Assembly: GCA_023249795.1 (NCBI GenBank)
Contig: JAHFBU010000075.1
Location: 1 to 7,935, forward strand
From: Syntrophaceae bacterium
GTDB taxonomy: Bacteria > Desulfobacterota > Syntrophia > Syntrophales > UBA5619
Direction: 5' to 3'
Length of the DNA: 7,935 nt
The position numbers were made by a program, and so were the translations under genes. The notes beneath the pieces were generated by a model. The model was not told the DNA's origin, searched no databases, and worked only from the letters and a program-made list of their open reading frames with translations. Positions 1 to 5,311 of the stretch are shown here, in pieces. Every line of letters begins with the position of its first letter. Within the stretch, counting starts at the first letter, position 1.

Positions 1-82
1 CTGCGCCGCAGGAAATCAGGACGGCCAGGGAAAGAGCCGCAAGAAGACAGATCAAACCATTGCGAAGATATCGTTGCTTCAT
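1..82 (-). CDS. Lipoprotein of unknown function, N-terminal fragment
   Basis: Only the first 27 codons are present; the gene continues past the left edge. The ATG at 82-80 opens a basic N-terminus (MKQRYLR), followed by a hydrophobic stretch rich in L, A and I, and then a lipobox LISC with Cys at residue 25. This is a standard type II signal peptide, so the product is probably exported and lipid-anchored. An AAGGAG Shine-Dalgarno sequence lies 7 nt upstream of the ATG (about 90-95), which strongly supports this start. It begins 106 nt after the pilQ stop on the same strand, with no clear terminator between, so it may be the last visible gene of the pilus operon. The mature domain is off the window, so the function cannot be named. 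A pilus accessory or pilotin-like lipoprotein is possible from position alone, but unsupported by sequence. Confidence 0.8.
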   Translation of the reverse strand, partial: MKQRYLRNGLICLLAALSLAVLISCGA

Positions 83-188
83 CTTGAAACTCCTTCCGTT
101 GCCGCTTTCATCTTCACCCTTCCTCGCTTTACGGCCGGGACCATCGGAGAGAGGGTCAGCCCGCCCGGACAGCCGGTCATGGCCCTCT
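83..188. other. Spacer between pilQ and the lipoprotein gene
   Basis: This 106-nt gap contains the lipoprotein's ribosome binding site. It also holds a GC-rich potential fold: AGAGGG at 150-155 can pair with CCCTCT at 183-188, enclosing a CCGG-acag-CCGG hairpin at 165-176. No T-run follows on the transcribed strand, so I do not call it an intrinsic terminator. No promoter is evident. Confidence 0.4.
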
Positions 189-1919
189 TTACGGCGCATT
201 CTTGATGATGTGCGGCGTGATGAACATGAGGATCTCCCGCGTGGTCTTCGTCTCGGTCTCGTATTTGAACAGCCAGCCGAGAACGGGGATATCGGAAAGA
301 AAAGGAACGCCGTCCTTGGCAAAGGTCTTCGTGGTTTTATAAATTCCTCCCACGACAATCGTATCGCCGTCTTTGATGACAACCTTGGAGGTCACACCGC
401 TGTTATTGATTACCGGGTTTCCGAGGACGCTGAGCGACTCGTCGATGTCCTTGTTGGTCGCATCGATATCCAGAGAGATCCGGTCTTCCTCCTGCGGGGA
501 GACCCTCGGCGTTATCTTCGGCGTAACCACAAGGCGGAGGTCGGCATCCTCGTAACGGACCGTGGCCGGGCTCGTGTTGGTTGCCGGCGTGACCACAGGC
601 ACTTTTTTCCCCTGCCAGATCGTCGCTTTCTCGTTCTCCAACGTCGTCACCTTCGGCGAGGAGATGATCGTGCCGTCGCCCGACGTCTCCATGGCGGAAA
701 GCTTGGCATCGAGAACGAATTGGGCGGAACCCAGAACAAGGCCGATCCCGGGCGAAGCAATGTTGGCGACGCTGGGGAAGTTCACAGCCGCGTTGCTGCT
801 TGTGAGCCCCACTCCCGAAGGCAGGGTGGTCACCGTGCCTGAAGACGAGTTGCCGATGAGGACCCCCATATCGCGGCCGCTCCAGCTATCCTTATAACCG
901 TAACCCCAGCGGATCCCGAGCTCTCGGGAGAAGTTCGTGGAGACTTCGACAATCTTCGCCTCAATGACGATCTGCTTGAGTTTCCCCTGCTCCACGTTCA
1001 GCTTCTGCTGGCGCGCCTTTTTCTCGTCATCGGCCTTCTGAAGCGCATCATTGGCGGCCAGCCGGTCCGCTTCATCCTTCTTCTTCCGTTCGAGGGTGAT
1101 CACCGTGATGATATCACCTTCTCTTCTCTGATCGAGCCCCTTAAGATCGAGAACGGTATCGAGCGCCTGGTCCCACGGCACATCCTTCAGATTGAGGGTC
1201 ACGGTTCCTTTGACATCATCGCCGGAAACAATGCTGACCTTCCCCTGTTCGGCAAGCAGGCGCAATACGGCCTTGATATCGGCTTCCTGGACATCGATAA
1301 AGATACGGGAGCCGGTATAGACCTTCCTGCCGGGCTCAATCGCCGCATTCTTCCCCGCCTCCGCACCGGCCTTCACTTTCGTCTCGAAAGGCGGAGTCTG
1401 CTGCTGCGGCTCTGCCGGTCCGGGCGCCACTTCCGGGGTCGGTATCGCCGGCACGGACTCTGCTGACGACGCAAGGGAGGCCACGTTGAAATCAATGAGG
1501 ATATTCATCCCCTCCTGCCGGACGCTGAAGGGGACTTTCTGTTTCAGATCGACCTGAGCCAGAACCCACGACTTACCGTCAGCCGCTTTCTGGGAGGGCG
1601 TCACCCTGACGATATTGAACAGGGCCGCATCACTGAGAGGACGCCGCAGCCCCTCTGGAACGTAAAGGTTTTCCATTCGGACCACGACCGCATTGCCGGA
1701 CGGATTATCGACCGTCACCTTGGAAAGCTTCGTCACGGCAAAGGTGACCCGCTCCTTTCCCGGCAACCTCTCGAAGGTCACATTTTCAAGGTAGCCCGCG
1801 CTTACGGTCGCCGGAGTCCCTTCCCGTGCCTCGGCCGGCGCCTCCCGCACGGGCGGAAGGATCGCCGTCACGACCATCATTAATAAAACAAGCACTGCCC
1901 GCTGTATTGCCTGTCTCAT
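189..1919 (-). CDS. pilQ: Type IV pilus outer-membrane secretin PilQ
   Basis: PilQ forms the gated outer-membrane channel through which the pilus fibre leaves the cell. The protein has 576 residues from the ATG at 1919, which overlaps the pilP stop by ATGA and follows an AGAGGGG ribosome binding site. The same frame stays open upstream to 2129, but that extension lies inside pilP and lacks a signal peptide. Visible order: Sec signal peptide (about 1-31), one AMIN domain (about 38-146) that should bind peptidoglycan, a Pro/Ala/Gln-rich linker (150-200), an STN/N0 domain (about 205-275), a charged K/D/E/A-rich helix (276-315), then the secretin core (about 316-575). Diagnostic core segments are VIEAKIVEVS at 318-327, SSPKVTTLENEKA around 420-432 and VPFLSDIPVLGWLF at 538-551. 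The sequence passes straight from STN to the core, and I cannot find the usual N1 secretin repeat. With only one AMIN domain as well, the protein is short for a PilQ. Family assignment is secure. Confidence 0.95.
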   Translation of the reverse strand: MRQAIQRAVLVLLMMVVTAILPPVREAPAEAREGTPATVSAGYLENVTFERLPGKERVTFAVTKLSKVTVDNPSGNAVVVRMENLYVPEGLRRPLSDAALFNIVRVTPSQKAADGKSWVLAQVDLKQKVPFSVRQEGMNILIDFNVASLASSAESVPAIPTPEVAPGPAEPQQQTPPFETKVKAGAEAGKNAAIEPGRKVYTGSRIFIDVQEADIKAVLRLLAEQGKVSIVSGDDVKGTVTLNLKDVPWDQALDTVLDLKGLDQRREGDIITVITLERKKKDEADRLAANDALQKADDEKKARQQKLNVEQGKLKQIVIEAKIVEVSTNFSRELGIRWGYGYKDSWSGRDMGVLIGNSSSGTVTTLPSGVGLTSSNAAVNFPSVANIASPGIGLVLGSAQFVLDAKLSAMETSGDGTIISSPKVTTLENEKATIWQGKKVPVVTPATNTSPATVRYEDADLRLVVTPKITPRVSPQEEDRISLDIDATNKDIDESLSVLGNPVINNSGVTSKVVIKDGDTIVVGGIYKTTKTFAKDGVPFLSDIPVLGWLFKYETETKTTREILMFITPHIIKNAP

Positions 1920-2506
1920 GGTTTCCCCTCTTCTTCTTCCTTTTCCTTGTGAAGCATTAAGGTCACGCGTCTGACTTTCTCCTTCTTGGCCTGCTTTCCG
2001 GCCTTCTCCTCTACAATCACACGATCGGGCAGGATCTCCGAAACCCTGCCCCTGTTCAGGCCGATATAGGTCCCGATCACCAGGGGATAGTATTTCTTCG
2101 AGATCCCATCCTCGACAACCGCGACGCACCGTTTCTGATCGCCGGCAGTCCCAACGAGACGGAACCGCCCGATATCCGCCTGCTGAAGCGGCGAAATGGG
2201 TCCGCTCCTTTTCGCCATCAACTTCTTCAGCTCTTCTTCCATCTTTGCTTTGAGGGGCGGATCCGTTTCCATGAATGGCCTGAAGGGATCAGCTTTCCGG
2301 GCCGCACTATACTCGTAGGTGGGAACCGGCGGCGGGAGCGCAACGGGAAGCGGCCTTGCCAAAGGTCCACCAGAACTGCCTACCGGGACGGCGGAAGGAA
2401 GGGGCTTCGAATCAGCCGCCCATAATCCGGGCGCGTCCGCCCCCCCCGCAAGCACAAGGAGCAGGATGATACCCATTGCAACGGATATGAACTGCCGTCT
2501 CATCAT
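1916..2506 (-). CDS. pilP: Type IV pilus assembly protein PilP
   Basis: PilP is the periplasmic bridge between the PilN/PilO inner-membrane complex and the N0 region of PilQ. The 196-residue product has a hydrophobic N-terminal segment (about 5-22), a Pro/Ser/Gly-rich stretch (34-64), the family's DPFRPF motif at 73-78, and a C-terminal beta domain (about 107-186) with the pattern ISPLQQADIGRFRLVGT, then ...VIGTYIGLNRGRVSEI. The last ten residues are strongly acidic. The start overlaps the pilO stop (ATGATG; TGA at 2505-2503), and the upstream ribosome binding site is weak, so translation is probably coupled to pilO. Many PilP proteins are lipoproteins with an LAGC-like lipobox. Here the corresponding place reads LAGG (19-22) and no Cys is nearby, so the protein would be processed by signal peptidase I (ADA at 23-25 is a candidate site) or stay anchored by its N-terminal helix. 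A run of eight G (2447-2440) encodes this spot. Confidence 0.92.
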   Translation of the reverse strand: MMRRQFISVAMGIILLLVLAGGADAPGLWAADSKPLPSAVPVGSSGGPLARPLPVALPPPVPTYEYSAARKADPFRPFMETDPPLKAKMEEELKKLMAKRSGPISPLQQADIGRFRLVGTAGDQKRCVAVVEDGISKKYYPLVIGTYIGLNRGRVSEILPDRVIVEEKAGKQAKKEKVRRVTLMLHKEKEEEEGKP

Positions 2507-3162
2507 GGTTTCTTATCCACAAACATATAGGTTTTTACGGTGCAGGAGGTTCGGACGACCCACCCTTTGCCCTTTATATCCTTTGCGTCCCCCATGACGA
2601 TCTCCTCGACATTGACGATCCGGGGCAGTTTGGCCACCTTTGCGTAGAAGGAAACTGTATTGTGGAAACTGCCGACAAGCTGCACCTTTATCGGGATCTC
2701 ATCATAGAACTTATCCGGTACAGCCGTTTTTGCAGGTGAACCCTTGGCATCGGCCGGCTTCGGGGGCGCCGCGCCCGGCTTCGCTTCCTGCGCTTTCGGC
2801 TCCGGAGGTTTCGGCTCAAACAGGAGAAAATTAACGCCGGCTTCTTCTCCGGCGAGAACCACTGACGCCAGAAGTCCCGCGATCTCACGCGCATTGGGCA
2901 GCTTCAGCAAGGCCAGCTTAAAGGACTCCCTGAGCGAATTGACCTCCCGGATATACCGGTCGAGCTGCGCCACCACCTTTTCCTTCTCCGCAATCTGCTG
3001 CTGCATCTGCGTCAGCTTGGTATCGAGAGCCTTTTGCTTCGCAAGGATTTCACCAAAGAAAGACATATAGTAGAAATAGCCCAGAAGAAGACAGATCACG
3101 AAAACGATCAGCGCCTTCATCTTGAGGGGAAGCTTCTTCAGGCTGTCGAGATTGAAATCCAT
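2503..3162 (-). CDS. pilO: Type IV pilus inner-membrane protein PilO
   Basis: PilO pairs with PilN in the inner membrane and connects it to PilP. The 219-residue product has a short cytoplasmic N-terminus, one transmembrane helix (about 17-36), a coiled-coil segment (about 38-80), and a C-terminal ferredoxin-like periplasmic domain. Recognisable family sequence includes KLPNAREIAGLL at 87-98 and IPIKVQLVGSFHNTVSFYAKVAKLPRI spread over 156-182. Between the strand ending at FEPK (115-118) and DKFYDEIPI (150-158) lies a linker of about 30 residues rich in Pro, Ala and Lys, which is longer than I expect in this loop. The gene starts at an ATG 4 nt after the pilN stop and its own stop overlaps pilP, so it sits in a tightly coupled unit. 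No close ribosome binding site is obvious; an AAGGGA lies inside the end of pilN. Confidence 0.93.
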   Translation of the reverse strand: MDFNLDSLKKLPLKMKALIVFVICLLLGYFYYMSFFGEILAKQKALDTKLTQMQQQIAEKEKVVAQLDRYIREVNSLRESFKLALLKLPNAREIAGLLASVVLAGEEAGVNFLLFEPKPPEPKAQEAKPGAAPPKPADAKGSPAKTAVPDKFYDEIPIKVQLVGSFHNTVSFYAKVAKLPRIVNVEEIVMGDAKDIKGKGWVVRTSCTVKTYMFVDKKP

Positions 3163-3166
3163 AGGA

Positions 3167-3715
3167 TCACGTCCCTTTTTTTAAGGCACAGGTCAGGGTG
3201 AATTGCTGCAACTTCACCCCGGCCACCTCTTTTTCCCGGGAGACCACCAGTTCGACCGACTGGACAAAATCCGCCTTTTCCATGCTTTTCATGAAGCGGG
3301 CCACCGTGCCGTTGTCCCTGGCTATTCCGTCGATGCGAAGCTCCTGGCCCGTTTGCGTGATCCTTTCCAGCCAGGCCTCCTTCGAGGGGACGAGCAGGTT
3401 CAGTCCATCCAGCATGCGAATGGGGAAAATCCGATCGGTCTCAAGAGAGTTGATCACTCCCAGTTTCTGTTCCAATTCCTTCTTGTCTTTCTTGAAACCC
3501 TCGATGTCGCCTACTTTTTTGTCCAATACGACCAGCTTGGCCTCCGCCTCCTTGATACTGCTTTCCATACTGCTGATGCTCATGCTGAAGTAAATATGCA
3601 CCAAAAGGAGGACCAGAAGAAACAACACCAGGGAGCCCGAGAGTATGATGACCTGGAACTGCAGATTCTCTTTTTTTTCCTTTTCACGATAGGGGAGAAG
3701 GTTGATTTTGATCAT
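3167..3715 (-). CDS. pilN: Type IV pilus inner-membrane protein PilN
   Basis: PilN is a single-pass membrane protein whose short cytoplasmic tail docks into PilM and whose periplasmic part pairs with PilO. The 182-residue product shows the hallmark INLLP tail motif at residues 4-8, a transmembrane helix (about 21-43), a Lys/Glu-rich coiled coil (about 46-92) and a compact periplasmic domain (about 95-178) containing WLERITQTGQELRIDG. Length and layout are normal for the family. The ATG overlaps the pilM stop by ATGA (3715-3712) and is preceded by AGGTG at a spacing of 5 nt, which supports this start and coupling to pilM. I see nothing odd in the protein. Confidence 0.94.
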   Translation of the reverse strand: MIKINLLPYREKEKKENLQFQVIILSGSLVLFLLVLLLVHIYFSMSISSMESSIKEAEAKLVVLDKKVGDIEGFKKDKKELEQKLGVINSLETDRIFPIRMLDGLNLLVPSKEAWLERITQTGQELRIDGIARDNGTVARFMKSMEKADFVQSVELVVSREKEVAGVKLQQFTLTCALKKGT

Positions 3716-4791
3716 TTGTCACCTATCTTCCGCAAGGCAAGCCCCACGCCCACGGCGGCAATGGGACCGATGCTCTCCGCAGACACCGGCGCCAGAGCCT
3801 TTTTATCCAATTGGACCTTTTTGAACGGGTTGATGATCTCCGTCTCGATCCCCAACCTGCGACCCAGCTCGGCGACCAGGTCGGGAATCATTCCCCCGCC
3901 ACCGGAGAGAAGAATCTTATTGATGGTTTCCGCGCCGAAAGTGGACCGGAAATAGTCGATCGACCGTTCAATCTCGGAACAGATCGGATCCGCGTAAGCG
4001 ATCAGTCCGTCACGGAATGACTTCCTGGCCTGCTCGTCGTCTCCCATCCCGTTGATCTTGAAATTTTCCGCCTCTTCAAAAGAAACACTGAGATTTGCGG
4101 CAAGCGCCTCGGTAATGGAATTACCACCGATCGTAAAATCCCGCGTGAAGATCGATACCCCGCCCTTCACGGCATTAAGGTTGGTTATGCTCGCCCCGAT
4201 GTTGATGAGGACAACCATATCGCTTTCGTCGATCTCGTAATTTTCCTCATACATGGTTTCAAGGGCAAAGGAATCGACATCCATGATCACCGGGATCAGG
4301 CCCGCCGCCTGGATCGCATCCGTATAACCCTCGATGATCTCTTTCTTGGCTGCTACGATGAGAACTTCCATCTGACTGGGGTTGTAGGGATTTTCTCCGA
4401 GGATCTGAAAATCATAGTCCACCGTTGACATGTCATCAAAGGGTAGATACTTCCCTGCTTCATCATGAATGAGGGCCCGAAGCTCTTCCTCATCCATCTG
4501 TGCGAATGTCGCCTTCTTCGCGATGACTGCGTGCCCGGAGAGGGAGGTGACGATCTTCTTCCGCTTGCAGCCGGACTGTTGAAACAGTTCTTTGATGGTT
4601 GCGGTCAGGACTTCCGGTTTTACGACGGAACCGTCGACGATAACGCCTTTGGCCAAGGGTGCCTGGGAAAAGAGGCTGAGGATGCGGCCCTGGGGGCTAT
4701 CCTGTATCTCGGCAAGCTTGATGCAACTGGAACCGATGTCCAGCCCCGCCAGTTGCTTCCCCCCTGAAAACAAATCCTTGATGTCGAACAT
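3712..4791 (-). CDS. pilM: Type IV pilus actin-like ATPase PilM
   Basis: PilM is a cytoplasmic FtsA/MreB-fold protein that binds nucleotide and holds the PilN tail at the inner face of the membrane. The 359-residue product has the usual length and carries the actin-fold signatures: phosphate-1 loop AGLDIGSSCIKLAEI (15-29), phosphate-2 region VVLINIGASITNLNAV (193-208), and the adenosine-site segment ILLSGGGGMIPDL (293-305). The stretch EEELRALIHDEAGKYLPFD (101-119) is typical of PilM. The ATG at 4791 is preceded by GGTGA. A 60-nt gap separates it from the ftsB-like stop. That gap contains a small AGGC-TTAC-GCCT hairpin and no clear promoter, so transcription probably comes from upstream of ftsB. 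Confidence 0.95.
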   Translation of the reverse strand: MFDIKDLFSGGKQLAGLDIGSSCIKLAEIQDSPQGRILSLFSQAPLAKGVIVDGSVVKPEVLTATIKELFQQSGCKRKKIVTSLSGHAVIAKKATFAQMDEEELRALIHDEAGKYLPFDDMSTVDYDFQILGENPYNPSQMEVLIVAAKKEIIEGYTDAIQAAGLIPVIMDVDSFALETMYEENYEIDESDMVVLINIGASITNLNAVKGGVSIFTRDFTIGGNSITEALAANLSVSFEEAENFKINGMGDDEQARKSFRDGLIAYADPICSEIERSIDYFRSTFGAETINKILLSGGGGMIPDLVAELGRRLGIETEIINPFKKVQLDKKALAPVSAESIGPIAAVGVGLALRKIGDK

Positions 4792-4851
4792 TCGGTCACC
4801 GTCTTGAAATAAAAGGGATGGCCCCTGTTTCCCGGAGCAGAGGCGTAAGCC

Positions 4852-5118
4852 TTATTGGGCCGTGCGGTAAACCAGATCTCCTTTTTTAACCATGCCCAGT
4901 TCGCTTCTCGCCATCACCTCAACGTAGGAGAGATCGTCGCGCAAAAGCGTGATGTTTTTTTTCAGGGCAATATTTTCAAGTATCATCCCATGATTCGTCT
5001 TCTTGAGGGCCATCATTTTTTCGTCCATCCGGTAATTATCGATAAGTCCCCTGTCCCCGAATGTAATCAGGGCGCCCATAAACAAGACAAAGATGATGAG
5101 ATACCTGCCTATCCTCAT
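4852..5118 (-). CDS. ftsB: Septum formation initiator, FtsB/DivIC-like
   Basis: This is a small bitopic membrane protein of the divisome. FtsB/DivIC proteins form a coiled-coil complex with FtsL and FtsQ/DivIB that activates septal peptidoglycan synthesis. The 88-residue product has a short basic N-terminus, one transmembrane helix (about 5-20), the characteristic GDRGL just after the membrane (21-25), a coiled coil (about 30-62) and the C-terminal signature YVEVMARSELGMVKKGDLVYR (65-85). I start it at the ATG at 5118, preceded by a weak GTGGGA. The frame stays open to a TTG at 5199, but that TTG lies in the -35 element of promoter P1, and the extra 27 residues do not fit the family. It is the first gene of the pilus transcript, so division and pilus assembly genes are probably co-expressed. 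I use the symbol ftsB for the family; divIC would be equally fair. Confidence 0.88.
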   Translation of the reverse strand: MRIGRYLIIFVLFMGALITFGDRGLIDNYRMDEKMMALKKTNHGMILENIALKKNITLLRDDLSYVEVMARSELGMVKKGDLVYRTAQ

Positions 5119-5170
5119 TATTTTGATTTCCCACAGTCCCAAAGCATATTCAATCCGGGAATGCGATGTA

Positions 5171-5199
5171 AATATACACGAGAAAACGCGGTATTGCAA
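5171..5199 (-). promoter_or_regulatory. Promoter P1, sigma70-like, upstream of ftsB-pilMNOPQ
   Basis: On the minus strand, TTGCAA (5199-5194), a 17-nt spacer and TATATT (5176-5171) form a near-consensus sigma70 promoter. The predicted start is near 5164, giving a leader of about 46 nt before the ftsB ATG. It is the proximal member of a tandem pair. Confidence 0.65.
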
Positions 5200-5211
5200 G
5201 GCTTAATTTCA

Positions 5212-5227
5212 TGTGAGCCGCGTCACA
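5212..5227. promoter_or_regulatory. CRP/FNR-family operator-like palindrome
   Basis: The sequence is TGTGA-gccgcg-TCACA, a perfect match to the core consensus of CRP-type regulators. Some deltaproteobacterial members of the family, such as HcpR, are reported to use very similar sites. Its centre (5219.5) lies about 55.5 nt upstream of the predicted P1 start and about 28 nt downstream of the predicted P2 start. It could therefore act on both promoters. The cognate regulator is not in the window. Confidence 0.5.
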
Positions 5228-5253
5228 CCTCGAAAAGGAGAAACCGCGGGCCA

Positions 5254-5281
5254 AACATACACGATAAACAAGGTTATGCAA
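5254..5281 (-). promoter_or_regulatory. Promoter P2, sigma70-like, distal copy
   Basis: On the minus strand, TTGCAT (5281-5276), a 16-nt spacer and TATGTT (5259-5254) form a second sigma70-like promoter with a predicted start near 5247. It aligns with P1 over about 29 nt, with roughly 23 matches and one gap, so the pair looks like a diverged duplication. The -10 is a weaker match than that of P1. Confidence 0.5.
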
Positions 5282-5294
5282 GACCATTGTTTAT
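5264..5294. promoter_or_regulatory. Imperfect palindrome centred on the P2 -35 element
   Basis: ATAAACAA (5264-5271) and TTGTTTAT (5287-5294) are perfect 8-nt inverted repeats. GGT (5272-5274) and ACC (5283-5285) extend the symmetry inward with one unpaired base (5286). The 8-nt centre contains the P2 -35 hexamer. This geometry suits a repressor operator. As RNA it could also fold into a hairpin, but no T-run follows, so a terminator role for the upstream operon is less likely. Confidence 0.45.
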
Positions 5295-5299
5295 ACACA
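5291..5299 (+). promoter_or_regulatory. DnaA-box consensus sequence
   Basis: TTATACACA matches the DnaA box consensus TTATNCACA at every position. It lies just upstream of P2, between the DUF39 gene stop and the promoter region of a cell-division gene. A single box is weak evidence. A chance match to this consensus is expected roughly once per four windows of this size. Confidence 0.3.
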
Positions 5300-5311
5300 T
5301 CCCGTCCCGCC

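Noticed and set aside
79..180. A 33-codon minus-strand ORF between pilQ and the lipoprotein gene, whose stop overlaps the lipoprotein ATG
   Set aside because: The overlap and an upstream AGAGGG hint at a coupled leader peptide. However, the sequence has no recognisable features, and the lipoprotein has its own strong ribosome binding site.
150..188. A GC-rich inverted repeat after pilQ as a possible intrinsic terminator
   Set aside because: No T-run follows on the transcribed strand, and the stem is interrupted, so termination is not supported.
60..842. A 260-codon plus-strand open frame opposite pilQ
   Set aside because: It is antisense to the conserved secretin core, with low-complexity Arg/Asp-rich translation and no domain pattern.
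1920..2129. A 70-residue N-terminal extension of PilQ in the same frame
   Set aside because: It lies inside pilP and is Arg/Gly-rich. The ATG at 1919 has a ribosome binding site, an ATGA overlap and an immediate signal peptide.
2513..2521. TTATCCACA, a perfect DnaA-box match
   Set aside because: It lies inside the last codons of pilO (Val-Asp-Lys), is isolated, and is within the number expected by chance in this length.
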